DNA from: an uncultured Bacteroidota bacterium
GTDB taxonomy: Bacteria > Bacteroidota > Bacteroidia > Chitinophagales > Chitinophagaceae
Length of the DNA stretch: 64,000 nucleotides
Assembly: GCA_903865435.1 (NCBI GenBank)
Contig: CAIPJS010000042.1
Location: 1 to 64,000, forward strand
Direction: 5' to 3'
Shown here in pieces: positions 26,790 to 37,300 of the stretch. A program made the translations under genes and the position numbers. Each line of letters opens with the position of its first letter. Position 1 is the first letter of the stretch. The notes beneath the pieces are model-generated. The model was not told the DNA's origin and did not search any database. It saw only the letters and a list, made by a program, of their open reading frames with translations.

Positions 26790-27542
26790 GTGAAAAAAAT
26801 TGTCTTAATACCTACCTACAACGAAAAAGAAAATATTTCTTTAATCATACATACTATCTTGGGTTTTGCTTCTGCTTATCATGTATTAATCATTGATGAC
26901 AATTCCCCTGATGGAACTGCTCAAATTGTAAAAGATTTACAACAAAAATTTAAAGATAGATTGTTTATCGAAAGTAGAGCAGGTAAATTAGGATTGGGTA
27001 CAGCCTACATACATGGTTTTAAATGGGCACTCACCAATCAATATGATTATATATTTGAAATGGATGCAGATTTTTCACACAATCCCAATGATTTAGATCG
27101 TTTATTGGCGGCTTGTGAACAAGGTGCTGATGTAGCCATTGGAAGTAGATATGTTAGGGGAGGTGCTACAGAAAATTGGCCTTTAGACAGAAGATTGTAT
27201 TCTTGGGGTGGTTCTGCCTATACAAGAATGATTACTTGGATGCCTATTAAAGACCCTACTGCTGGTTTTGTATGTTATAAAAATAAAGTGCTAAGAGAAA
27301 TTAATTTCGATACCATCAAATTTATTGGTTATGCCTTCCAAATAGAAATGAAATTTGCAACATGGAAACTGGGTTTCAAAATAAAAGAAGTTCCTATTAC
27401 ATTTATAGATAGAAAAATTGGAGTTAGTAAAATGTCCAAAGGCATTATTAAAGAAGCCATATTAGGGGTATTGAATATGCAATGGCAATCATTTACAGGA
27501 CGTTTTGTTAAATCAATAAAACGAATTCGTGTCAACTTTTAA
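26790..27542 (+). CDS. Polyprenol-monophosphomannose synthase-like GT2 glycosyltransferase
   Basis: Family 2 glycosyltransferase of the dolichol-phosphate-mannose synthase type, which loads a sugar onto a polyprenyl phosphate at the inner membrane. The nucleotide-binding site is IDDNSPDGT (about 35-43), the metal-binding DXD region is EMDADFSHNP (about 89-98), and the acceptor region is PTAGFVCYKN. It has no C-terminal membrane helices, unlike the GT2 at 54.8 kb. The start is GTG, giving MKKIVLIPTYNEKENI, a perfect family N-terminus. Its end overlaps the EamA gene by 14 bases. Confidence 0.9.
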   Translation: MKKIVLIPTYNEKENISLIIHTILGFASAYHVLIIDDNSPDGTAQIVKDLQQKFKDRLFIESRAGKLGLGTAYIHGFKWALTNQYDYIFEMDADFSHNPNDLDRLLAACEQGADVAIGSRYVRGGATENWPLDRRLYSWGGSAYTRMITWMPIKDPTAGFVCYKNKVLREINFDTIKFIGYAFQIEMKFATWKLGFKIKEVPITFIDRKIGVSKMSKGIIKEAILGVLNMQWQSFTGRFVKSIKRIRVNF

Positions 27543-28428
27543 GAAAGCAATTTTACAATTACATATTTTTGTTTTTTTAGCCGGCCTTACCGGATCATTG
27601 GGTTATTTAATTCAACTCAATGGCTTGTATTTAGTTTTTTATAGAATGCTGATTACGGTAGTCGCTTTAGCAATCATCAATTTATTTAGAAAAAACAATC
27701 ACCAATATACTACTAAAACAAAAATGCAATTATTGGGTATAGGAACCATTATCGCCATGCATTGGGTTTGTTTTTATGCCAGTATAAAATTGGCGAATGT
27801 ATCCATAGCTTTAGTTTGTTTTTCTAGCACTAGCTTGTATTCATCTATATTAGAACCCATCTTCAAAAAAAATAAAATACAAATCAATGATATCTTAATA
27901 AGCTTGTTAAGTCTGATTGGCATTTTATTGATATTTCATTTTGATAGCAAGTTCAGGGTAGGGATACTAGTGGGTCTTTTATCTGCATTTTTTGCAGCTG
28001 TATTCTCCATATTAAATAAACGCATCACCAATTTCGTGGATGTGAATACCATTCAAACCTTTGAAATGTCGGGAGGGTTAATTTTTTTAATCCCCTTTGT
28101 TGTATGCTTAAGTTTTGTGAATCATTTTAATACAAATCTGATATTTCCATCTCCTATGGATTGGTTTTGGCTATTGATATTGGCACTGGGTTGTACTGTA
28201 TTATCCAATCATTTAATGCTTTCAGCATTAAAACACATCAGCGCTTTTACTTTAAATGTAACACTTAATTTGGAGCCTGTTTATGGAATTATTTTGGCAT
28301 TTATACTATTTAAAGAACAAAAACAATTAGGGGCTAGTTTTTATATTGGAATCCTATTGATTGCATTATCAGTTCTAATACAAATGATACGAATTGTACA
28401 ACAACAAAAAAAAGCACCTACTTCATAA
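27529..28428 (+). CDS. EamA/DMT-family transporter
   Basis: A 299-residue membrane protein with about ten transmembrane helices arranged as two EamA halves (about 8-140 and 145-290). Conserved features are the inward-facing helix with MHWVCFYASIKLANVSIALVCFSS and the NLEPVYGIILAFILFKE motif in the second half, both typical of drug/metabolite transporters. Substrate is unknown. It starts with GTG inside the end of the upstream glycosyltransferase (14-base overlap), so the two are probably translated in tandem. Confidence 0.87.
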   Translation: MSTFKKAILQLHIFVFLAGLTGSLGYLIQLNGLYLVFYRMLITVVALAIINLFRKNNHQYTTKTKMQLLGIGTIIAMHWVCFYASIKLANVSIALVCFSSTSLYSSILEPIFKKNKIQINDILISLLSLIGILLIFHFDSKFRVGILVGLLSAFFAAVFSILNKRITNFVDVNTIQTFEMSGGLIFLIPFVVCLSFVNHFNTNLIFPSPMDWFWLLILALGCTVLSNHLMLSALKHISAFTLNVTLNLEPVYGIILAFILFKEQKQLGASFYIGILLIALSVLIQMIRIVQQQKKAPTS

Positions 28429-28450
28429 AATGGCATTGCTTGATACAATG

Positions 28451-30898
28451 CTAAAATTCATAAATGAATCCAAAGGTAGGGGTGATGAATACACTATTGT
28501 TGTCTGACAATGAAGGAATTGCATTTGATCCGTCTTTCTTTAAAGCCAATCCATCTGTTGTTTGAAAAGTACCATTTGGATTGTAAGAGAAAATATAATA
28601 AGCTGGCGCAATCGATTTGGCGCCATACCAATTGGTTACATCGATATAAAAGTCAAGGGTTGATTTTTTATAATTGTACCTTTTATCCAATCTAAAATCA
28701 CTGGAATGAAAATCTTTGGTTCTTAAACTATTTAATTTTGTATAATCTAATACGCCTACACCTAAAGTTGCAAAATTAATTTTACTTGCTGCCATGTCGT
28801 ATGGGGTATAAGGTGTTCCACCTTGGTATCTAAATTTAATACCCAATTCCCAGTTTTTATTGAATTTGTATCCACCCGTTAAACTTAACAAATGAATGTT
28901 CTCCCAAGAACTAGGAATGTATTGGCCCTGTACATTGGTATAATAGCTTCTAAAAAAACTATAACTCAAAATGCCATAAAAACGTTCTGTTAATTTTTGT
29001 TGTGCAAACAACTCATATCCATAGGTTTTACCTAATCCAATAGTACTAATGTCTTCATTGCCCAAAATATTAAAATCGGCTCCTAAATTAGATAAACTTA
29101 TTCCTTTTTGAACACTTATAGGAACATGGTGGTATTGTTTATAGAAAACTTCTGCAGTGAATCGCGTAGCTTCTGATGGGATGTATTCAATGCCTGTTAC
29201 ATAATGTGTGCTTTCAATATATTCAGCATCTTTATTCAAATAGTTTCCATTGTTGTCTTTAAATCCTAATGCGGTATTGGGTGCAATTTTAAAATATTCA
29301 CCAACTGAAGCATTCCAGGTAACCTGATCATTCACCACCCAACTCAAACCCAATCTAGGAGAGAGTCGTTTCATAAATTGATGACCACTATTGGTAAAAC
29401 CATTTCCATCTGTTCTAATCCCAGCACTAATTCCCAATCTATTGTCAAAAGCTTTTTTACCCAATTGAAAAAAAGCGCCATATTTATTATAATTGATATT
29501 GGTTGCATAATTTACTATGACAGGGGTGGTTATATAGGTATTGACATTATTAAGCATCAAAAAATTATATTTCAACAGTTGAAAAGTATTGTTATCGTAG
29601 GCAACATTCTTATAATTAAAGCCAGTTGTCCATTTTAAGCCTAGAAAATTTTTTGTGATGTCCCATTTTATACTATTCTCGGTTGTATTAGAAGTATAAT
29701 CAAAAGTTTTTTCACCCTTGTCTGGATTTAAATTATTTTCATATTTTTCATTTATATTGTTTAAATGACTTTTACTAATGGAGAAATCCCAATAACCTCT
29801 TTCAATTAACTTTTTCAAAGATGCCCCCAGTGTATAGCTTTTTTGATTGATGGTTGGACTTGTATTTAAGGCATAAATTTTTTGAGGCGTTGCATTTCTT
29901 GGGGCTACATAATAAAAATTGTCTATGGCACCAACGCCTAAAAATGTGAGGGTAGTCTTTGCATCAATATTGTGTGTAATCTTATATTGAAAGTCCCAAA
30001 AATTAGGACGAATCGGTAAATCTAATACATGAAATAAAAATTGCAAATAACTTCTCCTTGCCGAAATTAAAAAAGTAGTTTTCCCAGATGAAGACAAAGG
30101 CCCTTCTAATGTTGTTGCAAATTCGGTGGCACCCAATCTTGTGTTGCCTTGCACTTTTTTCGAATTCCCTCTTTTTTGTTTGAATTCAAACACCGAAGAC
30201 AATGCATCATCAAATTTGGCATCAAAAGCCGATGAAGAGAGTTTTACTTCATCAATAAAAGACACATTCAAAATTCCTTGTGGGCCTCCCGCACTACCTT
30301 GTGTACTAAAATGATTGATTACTGGAATTTCAATTCCATCTAAATAAAAAACATTTTCATTTGGGGCGCCGCCTCTTACAATAATATCATTTCTAAAACT
30401 ATTGCCAGTACCAGCAGATCCGGTTACACCAGGCAATGATTGTACCACTTTAGAAATATCAAAATTACTACCAGGGCTTGACTTGATTTCTTCGGCTGTC
30501 AACCTTTGAACACTTAGTGGAGTTTCTAAACTAGCAGCGCGCACTGTTTTTTTATTACCACCCACCGTAACCTCTTTTAAAACAATATCTAAGGGAATCA
30601 GTTCTACAGTGGTACTGTTTTCATTACCAGTACTTACTATAAAATTAAAAAGGGTCAAAGGCAAACTTCCTAATGATGTAAATTTAATTTGATATTGACC
30701 TGTAGGTATTGCTTTAAATTGAAAATTACCAAGAGAATCTGTTGAAGTTGAATAAATACTGTTGACTAATTTTATCGTAACCCCCGCAATTGGTTTTTGT
30801 GTATTTTTATCAATTACCCAACCAGATAAATTTCCTTTGGATTGACCAAAACTATAATTGAAGAATATAAATAAGCCAACCGTGAACATCCATTTCAT
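28451..30898 (-). CDS. TonB-dependent receptor with carboxypeptidase-like regulatory domain
   Basis: Outer-membrane receptor for energised uptake. A signal peptide covers residues 1-19 (ending SFGQ). A CarboxypepD_reg-like beta-sandwich follows (about 22-105: GWVIDKNTQKPIAGVTIKLV). The plug lies at about 115-235 and includes VVQSLPGVTG and DIIVRGGAPNENVFYLDGIEIP. The barrel extends to the terminal aromatic in FGFIYEF. At 815 residues it is somewhat small. There is no SusD partner, sigma/anti-sigma pair or transporter next to it, so the ligand is unknown; metal complexes or small peptides are as likely as glycans. Confidence 0.92.
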   Translation of the reverse strand: MKWMFTVGLFIFFNYSFGQSKGNLSGWVIDKNTQKPIAGVTIKLVNSIYSTSTDSLGNFQFKAIPTGQYQIKFTSLGSLPLTLFNFIVSTGNENSTTVELIPLDIVLKEVTVGGNKKTVRAASLETPLSVQRLTAEEIKSSPGSNFDISKVVQSLPGVTGSAGTGNSFRNDIIVRGGAPNENVFYLDGIEIPVINHFSTQGSAGGPQGILNVSFIDEVKLSSSAFDAKFDDALSSVFEFKQKRGNSKKVQGNTRLGATEFATTLEGPLSSSGKTTFLISARRSYLQFLFHVLDLPIRPNFWDFQYKITHNIDAKTTLTFLGVGAIDNFYYVAPRNATPQKIYALNTSPTINQKSYTLGASLKKLIERGYWDFSISKSHLNNINEKYENNLNPDKGEKTFDYTSNTTENSIKWDITKNFLGLKWTTGFNYKNVAYDNNTFQLLKYNFLMLNNVNTYITTPVIVNYATNINYNKYGAFFQLGKKAFDNRLGISAGIRTDGNGFTNSGHQFMKRLSPRLGLSWVVNDQVTWNASVGEYFKIAPNTALGFKDNNGNYLNKDAEYIESTHYVTGIEYIPSEATRFTAEVFYKQYHHVPISVQKGISLSNLGADFNILGNEDISTIGLGKTYGYELFAQQKLTERFYGILSYSFFRSYYTNVQGQYIPSSWENIHLLSLTGGYKFNKNWELGIKFRYQGGTPYTPYDMAASKINFATLGVGVLDYTKLNSLRTKDFHSSDFRLDKRYNYKKSTLDFYIDVTNWYGAKSIAPAYYIFSYNPNGTFQTTDGLALKKDGSNAIPSLSDNNSVFITPTFGFIYEF

Positions 30899-30988
30899 AT
30901 GCCTACTAATTTATATTTAAAACAAATAAATAAATTAAAAGTTTAAAAAACGAATAAGGGAGGACTTAATTTATTTTGGAAACAGCTT

Positions 30989-32458
30989 TTATAAATATTG
31001 GAACCACTGTCTGTTTGCATCCCAGGCTTCAAAAGCTTTTGCTACTGCTGCCAAAAACTTTGACCCCATGGCACCATCTACAATACGATGGTCATAACTC
31101 ATTGATATAAACATCATATGTCTAACCAAGATGGCATCACCTGATGGGGTCTCTACGACTACAGCACGCTTTTTTATGGCGCCCAAAGCCAAGATGGCCA
31201 CCTGTGGTTGATTGATGATGGGTGTGCCCATAATGCTTCCAAAAGAGCCTACATTGGTAACTGTAAAAGTGCCTCCTTGGGTATCTTGTGGTTTTAATTG
31301 GTTATTTCTTGCTGCAATGGATAAATTATTTACAGCTTTACTGATGCCCACAATGCTTAATTGATTGGCTCCTTTGATTACGGGAACTATTAAATTTCCA
31401 GATGGAAGGGCGGTAGCCATTCCAATATTAATGTCTTTTTTTAAAATAATTTGATCTCCTTGCAAACTACTATTTACTATTGGGTATTGTTCCAAAACAG
31501 CAGCAATGCATTCTAAAAACATAGGGGTAAAAGTTAATTTGATGCCTTCTCTTTTTTCAAATAGCTGCTTTACCTTATCTCTCCAAACTACCATATTGGT
31601 AACATCTGCCTCCACAAAGGAAGTTACATGTGGGCTGGTTTGAACACTTTCCACCATATGCTTCGCAATTAACTTGCGCATTCTATCCATTTCTATCATC
31701 TCAGTAAGCCCATTGACAACTACTTCGGCTGGATTGGACAATTTTGCATGTATAGACCCAGTAAAATTACTTTCGTTAGAATCGTAAATTGTAGTTGGCT
31801 TAGTTAAAATACCTTTTGATTCAATAAGATTATTAGCATTCTGATTATCAATATGCTGAATTTGGTTACTTTGAATTTTTTTATAAGCTATAAATGCAAT
31901 AATGTCTGTTTTGGTCACTCTCCCTTTGCTACCTGTGCCATTGATTGATTGCAGCTCCTGCATACTTACTCCTTCATTTTGTGCAATATTCATCACCAAA
32001 GGCGAGAAGAACTTCGTATCACCATTTGGCAATTCCTCATGGATGGCTTGATTTAAAAGCGAAGAAGGGGGAACCACATTCGGGATAAATGGCACTTCGT
32101 TTTCTACCACAACTTCTTTTATAGATGTTTGGGTTTGCTCATTGTTAGATTTAACAGGAGGGGCAATATTTTCTACGATGGTTTCTAAAATGGAATCATT
32201 AGAATTAGAACTTGCTTTATCGGATTGAATCTTTGCAATTACAGTGCCAATAGGTACCACACTGTTTACTTCAAATAAAATTTCTGTAATAACACCTTGG
32301 GCAGTAGAAGGTATTTCGCTGTCTACCTTATCTGTTGCTATATCCAATAATGTTTCGTCTAGTTGTATGGTATCACCTACTTTTTTATGCCATTTTAAAA
32401 TGGTCGCTTCCATGATACTTTCACCCAACTTAGGCAAAACCAAATCGACAATTGGCAT
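30989..32458 (-). CDS. 2-oxoacid dehydrogenase E2 (dihydrolipoyl acyltransferase)
   Basis: Core acyltransferase of a pyruvate or branched-chain 2-oxoacid dehydrogenase. One lipoyl domain occupies residues 1-77, with the lipoylated Lys44 in TDKVD. A linker and E3/E1-binding domain follow at about 130-170 (FSPLVMNIAQNEGVSMQEL, then GSKGRVTKTDI). The catalytic domain ends with SYDHRIVDGA near residue 460, containing the His and Asp of the active site. The ATG at 32458 gives the standard MPIVDLVLPKLGES start; the longer frame to 32476 is not needed. An E1 alpha gene lies 13 kb away at 45.8 kb, while E1 beta and E3 are not in the window. Confidence 0.9.
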   Translation of the reverse strand: MPIVDLVLPKLGESIMEATILKWHKKVGDTIQLDETLLDIATDKVDSEIPSTAQGVITEILFEVNSVVPIGTVIAKIQSDKASSNSNDSILETIVENIAPPVKSNNEQTQTSIKEVVVENEVPFIPNVVPPSSLLNQAIHEELPNGDTKFFSPLVMNIAQNEGVSMQELQSINGTGSKGRVTKTDIIAFIAYKKIQSNQIQHIDNQNANNLIESKGILTKPTTIYDSNESNFTGSIHAKLSNPAEVVVNGLTEMIEMDRMRKLIAKHMVESVQTSPHVTSFVEADVTNMVVWRDKVKQLFEKREGIKLTFTPMFLECIAAVLEQYPIVNSSLQGDQIILKKDINIGMATALPSGNLIVPVIKGANQLSIVGISKAVNNLSIAARNNQLKPQDTQGGTFTVTNVGSFGSIMGTPIINQPQVAILALGAIKKRAVVVETPSGDAILVRHMMFISMSYDHRIVDGAMGSKFLAAVAKAFEAWDANRQWFQYL

Positions 32459-32484
32459 AAGGGTTAATTTTAGCAAAAATAAGA

Positions 32485-33741
32485 CTAAATCTTATTGATT
32501 ATTAGCAACCTAAGTAAATTTATGGCCTGCGTAGCGGTAACCTCAATATTTCGGGCTCTGTCAAACCTTAAATAGAACAGTTTTGACACAACTTTCTCCT
32601 TATTGGCTACACCAATCCAAACCATACCCAGGGGCTTTTCATCGGTTTGGCCAGATGGCCCCATGATACCACTCACTGAAATGGCATAATCAGTTCCCAT
32701 TTTTGCTCTAACAGCTAGTGCCATTTGTTCTACTGCTTCTTTGGAAACGGCACCTACGGTCTGTAAAATACTTGGGGAAACATCTAAAAATTCAGATTTG
32801 ATACGATTGTCATAACTAATAATTCCACCCGTATAAAATTGAGAAGAACCAGCATGTTTAGACAATAGATGACCAATATAACCACCCGTGCAGCTTTCTG
32901 CAGTGGCTACAGTATGGTTTTTTGCTTTGAGCAAATTACCCACCACCACTTCCATAGGTTCATCTGCATCTATTACTAAATAATCTACTACGGCTTTTTT
33001 TAAAGACTCAAACAGACTGTTCAATGTTTTATTTAAAATTTGTTCTTCGCTATTGGATCCTGTTAATCTTAGTCTAACCATTCCAAAATTGGGTAAATAT
33101 GCCAATTTAATTTCACTAGGCAAGGCTTGCTCAAATGGAGCGATCAATTCTGCTAAAAAAGATTCGCCAATACCTGCAGTTAATAAAGTACGATGACCTA
33201 TAAAATTGGAGCTAAAGTTTTTTTGAATAATGGGTACTACATGTGTTTCTGTTAACCATTTCATTTCATGAGGCACACCTGGTAATGAAAAGAAAAAGAC
33301 CCCATTTTTTTTAAACAACATCCCAGGTGCAGTGCCTTTCTCATTAAACAAAACTTCACAAACATTAGGCACTTCGGCTTGTTTGCGATTTCGATCTATC
33401 ATTGGGCGTTTATGAATCTCTTCAAAAATATAGGTAATATGCGCTAAGCTAGGTTCGTGAACAACTAGCTTTCCTCCAAAATAATTATTCAGTAAAGGTT
33501 TGGTTATATCATCTGCAGTAGGGCCTAAGCCGCCGGTTATGATGACAATTTTATTCTTTACTGCAGCAGCATCTAAAGCATCTTTAATGGCTTCGGCATC
33601 ATCACCTACGGCAATTCTATTGACTACTGCCACACCAATTTTATTTAAAGCTTGCGCAATAAATGCACTATTGGTATCAATCACTTGTCCAATTAAGAGT
33701 TCATCTCCAATAGTGATGATGGTTGCATTTATAGAATCCAT
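32485..33741 (-). CDS. cinA: CinA family protein (nicotinamide-nucleotide amidohydrolase)
   Basis: Two-domain CinA. The N-terminal MoCF/COG1058 domain (about 5-170: IITIGDELLIGQVIDTNSAFIAQ, GGLGPTADDITK) hydrolyses ADP-ribose-type nucleotides in characterised members. The C-terminal domain (about 260-415: TVATAESCTGGYIGHLLSKHAGSS) is the pyridine-nucleotide deamidase, with its catalytic Ser in AESCTGG. Length (418 residues) is normal. It lies 26 bases upstream of the E2 gene on the same strand. The old name "competence-damage inducible" does not imply competence here. Confidence 0.92.
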   Translation of the reverse strand: MDSINATIITIGDELLIGQVIDTNSAFIAQALNKIGVAVVNRIAVGDDAEAIKDALDAAAVKNKIVIITGGLGPTADDITKPLLNNYFGGKLVVHEPSLAHITYIFEEIHKRPMIDRNRKQAEVPNVCEVLFNEKGTAPGMLFKKNGVFFFSLPGVPHEMKWLTETHVVPIIQKNFSSNFIGHRTLLTAGIGESFLAELIAPFEQALPSEIKLAYLPNFGMVRLRLTGSNSEEQILNKTLNSLFESLKKAVVDYLVIDADEPMEVVVGNLLKAKNHTVATAESCTGGYIGHLLSKHAGSSQFYTGGIISYDNRIKSEFLDVSPSILQTVGAVSKEAVEQMALAVRAKMGTDYAISVSGIMGPSGQTDEKPLGMVWIGVANKEKVVSKLFYLRFDRARNIEVTATQAINLLRLLIINKI

Positions 33742-33785
33742 TGAATGGTTTTATTTGATTGCAAAGTAAACTAAAATGTAGGGGT

Positions 33786-34196
33786 TTAACTAAAATAAGT
33801 GCTTAGTTTTTCTAGCATCAAACTAGGCATCATTGCTCTTTTTCCTAATTTTTCATCCATAAAATATAATTTGACCATGCCAATGGTTAACAGTTTTCCT
33901 TCCTCATTGTAAATTTCTTGATGAAATAAAATTCTATGATCATTGGGCAATTCTTTGATTTGGGTTTTAATGGTCAATAAATCATCATATCTAGCAGGTC
34001 TTAAGTATTTTATGTTAAGCTCTACTACTGGTAGCATTATGCCCAATGTTTCTATTACTTTATAACTAAACCCAAGTGATCTAAAGCTTTCAACCCTTCC
34101 CACTTCAAAATATTGGGCATAATTCCCATAATAAACAACGTTCATAGGATCCGTTTCGGCATACCTTACTCTGACTGTAGTATGATGTTCGTACAT
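33786..34196 (-). CDS. Acyl-CoA thioesterase, YbgC/FadM type
   Basis: Hot-dog fold thioesterase. The active-site signature is AETDPMNVVYYGNYAQYFEVGR, with catalytic Asp16. The ATG at 34196 gives 136 residues and lies 18 bases after a consensus promoter element; the longer frame to 34244 begins upstream of that element and is rejected. YbgC is often linked to the Tol-Pal system, but no tol gene is nearby here. Substrate is probably short- or medium-chain acyl-CoA, by family only. Confidence 0.87.
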   Translation of the reverse strand: MYEHHTTVRVRYAETDPMNVVYYGNYAQYFEVGRVESFRSLGFSYKVIETLGIMLPVVELNIKYLRPARYDDLLTIKTQIKELPNDHRILFHQEIYNEEGKLLTIGMVKLYFMDEKLGKRAMMPSLMLEKLSTYFS

Positions 34197-34214
34197 ATTT
34201 ATTGTAATTGTGTA

Positions 34215-34222
34215 CAAAATTA
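34215..34222 (-). promoter_or_regulatory. Promoter -7 element of the YbgC-type gene
   Basis: On the minus strand TAATTTTG exactly matches TAnnTTTG, 18 bases before the chosen ATG at 34196. Confidence 0.55.
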
Positions 34223-34282
34223 CGAATGAAATCTGTTTTTCCACAATAAGCGCTATTATTTAATCGTTTTATAAAGAGAGCT

Positions 34283-34290
34283 TAATTTTA
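34283..34290 (+). promoter_or_regulatory. Possible -7 element of the TPR-barrel-HU operon
   Basis: TAATTTTA, one base from TAnnTTTG, lies 25 bases before the ATG at 34316. Confidence 0.3.
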
Positions 34291-34315
34291 GGATATTATT
34301 AAACACAGCCCATCA

Positions 34316-37300
34316 ATGCGATTTATCATTCGTTCCATATCATTTCTAACCCTGTTCACTTTGCCTTCCTTTTTGAGTTTTGGGCAAAACGGGCAAATAC
34401 ATCATCCATTGAATGGTTTATTTGAACAAGGTGTACAAGCCTTGAAACAGGGGGACACCATTGCTGCATTTCAAAAAATTCAATCTGCTTATACCTTTTC
34501 TCCAAATCAAGAAGACATCAATTATTATTATTTTTCACTTTCTTTAATTTTAGACAAACCCAATGCTGCCAATGCCACCGAAAAGTGGTTAAGTGAAAAC
34601 AATAACAAAATTTATACTTCAAAGATTAATTTTTTATTAGGTAAGTATTATTTCAAAAAGCAAGATGATGATAAAGCCCTTAGCGCATTTGCGCAGGTTC
34701 ATATAGAAGAATTGGCCAATACTGAAATAATTGAGATGAATTATTTTAAAGGGTACCTTGCTTTTAAAAAGGGGGATTGGGCAAAAGCCGAAGGTTTATT
34801 GGGCAGCGTAAGGCAAATAAAAGAATGTCCTTATTATACCAATGCGAATTATTATGCAGGTTTTATTGCTTTACAAAAAAAGGATTTTACACTTGCTTTA
34901 AATGGATTTAAAATTGCTTCAGCCAATAACGCTTATGCAAGCTTAACCCCATTTTATATGAGCCAGATTTATTATTTTATGGGAGAGGTGAATGCCGCTA
35001 TGGAACAATGTGAGGCTGCAATAAAATTACCAGGTCAATTTTATAATTTACAATTACAACAATTAATGGGTCACTTGTTGTTTGAAAAGAAGGCTTATCT
35101 AAAGGCAATTCCATATCTTTCGTTTTATGTTAAAAACAATACACACCCCGATAAACAGGATGTTTATCAACTTTCTTATTGTTATTTTCAAAATGAGCAA
35201 TGGGAAAACGCTATAGATGGTTTTAAGTCTTTGACCTCCATTGAAGACTCTTTAGGTCAAAACAGTATGTACTTATTGGGAACCTCTTACTTAAAGGTTA
35301 ATGATAAAAATGGGGCAAAAAATGCATTTTTATTATGTGCCACCAAAAGCGAAAATTTAGTTCAAAAAGAAATTGCTTTATTTAATTATGGGAAATTAAG
35401 TGCCGAATTAAAAGAATATGGCAATGCCATTACTACATTAGATAAATTCATTGAGAATTATCCCAAATCTGAATTCATAACAGAAGCAAAATCATTGTGG
35501 GTAAGTGCTTTGGCTTTAAATAATAATTATGAACAAGCCTTTGATACTTACAATACCATTGAGCAACCTTCTTTAGATTTATTAAAACTATACCCAGTCA
35601 TCTTATACGGACGTGCCACAATGTATTTAAATGAAGGACAGGTTGAAAAAGGGTATGCTTTATTGTATCAATTGCTTCATATTCCTTACAATTATAAAGT
35701 ATTGCCATCTACTTTATTTTGGTTGGGTGAACTTTCTTATAAAATGGGTCGAATTCAAGATGCCACCGATTATTTAGAAAAGTTCTTGCTCACACCTGTA
35801 GAAATAGGAGAGATTGGAATATTGCATGCTAAATATACGCTTGGCTATTGTTATTTGAAAGCAGGTGCCTACCCAAATGCATACACTAATTTTGCAGCTA
35901 TAACCAATTCCATTCCTGCATCCAATGCAGACAAATATCAAAAAGATGCATTTGTAAGAGCCGCCGATTGTCAAATGATGTTAAAGCAAATGAAGCAATC
36001 ACTGGAATCTTATCAGGAAATTATTGATCTAGGTTGGACCTATAGAGATTATGCAACTTTACAAAAAGCAATTGTCTTGGGCGGCATGAACAAGCCAAAA
36101 GATAAATTAAATATCCTGAGCAATTTTGACATCAAATTCCCTAATTCTACTTATATCAACGATGCAAGAATGGAATTAGCAGATACCTATATCAATCAAG
36201 AGAATTTTCAAGATGCCATTGCACCTTTAGCTAAAATAACCATTGATAAAACTGCCATGAGTTATTTTCCTCAGGCTTATTATAAATTAGGATTGGTATA
36301 TTTTAACTTGAATAAAAACGATGCTGCCTTACAAAATTTTAGAGAATTGTATACCAATTATCCAAAATCAATAGAAACGGATAATGCCATTGAATTTATT
36401 AGAAATATATTTATTGAAGATCAAAAACCAGAAATGTTTGTCCAGTTTATGAATGAATTTGGCAAGCCATTGTCTTTTAGTGAGCAAGATTCTTTAATCT
36501 ATAGAGCTTCAACAATCAAATATGAACAGAATAAATATACAGAAGCTGCACAAGGATTTAGTAAATACTTAAACCTATTTCCAACAGGAAAGTATCAATT
36601 GGATGCCAATAATTTAGTTGCCGAAATCAATTATTCACAACAACATTATGACACCGCTGCTTTTTACTTTGCAAGAGTTGCCGAGCAAGCACCTAATAAA
36701 TTTGCAGAAAGAGCATCATTATTAGCTGCAAGGTTAAATTATTTCAATTTCAAACAATATGATTTAGCAGAAAAATACTTCACCATCTTAAATAACATAG
36801 CCATCCAACAAGAGAATAAGACAGAAGCAACAAAGGGGTTGCTAAGATGTGCTTATAAGTCTGGCAAATGGAATGAGTCTGCGAAAGTGGCCAATATGAT
36901 TCTAGAAGATAAATTAAGTGCTACGGATGATATTGAAATGGCTAATATGTCTCTTTATCATCAATCATTAATAAATAAAGACACCCTATTAGCAATTCAA
37001 ATGCTATCCAAAATATTAAAAAATGGACATTCTTTGATTTCGGCAGAAGCACATTTTGAATTGGCGCAATTGTATTTATTTCAAGGCAAATTAGCGCTAG
37101 CTGAAAAAACTGCATTTGAAATGATTAAAAAACAAGCTGCATATGAATATTGGATGACCAAGGCCTATATATTGTTAGGGGATATCTACGTAGCACAAAA
37201 AGACAACTTTAATGCCATCGCCACCTATAAGAGTGTTGCAGAAAATGCAAGTATTGGAGAGCTAAAGGCAGTTGCCGCTGAAAAATTAAAATTGTTGAAT

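Noticed and set aside
32485-33741. CinA as evidence of a competence system
   Set aside because: The family is a general pyridine-nucleotide recycling enzyme, and no com or dpr gene is adjacent.
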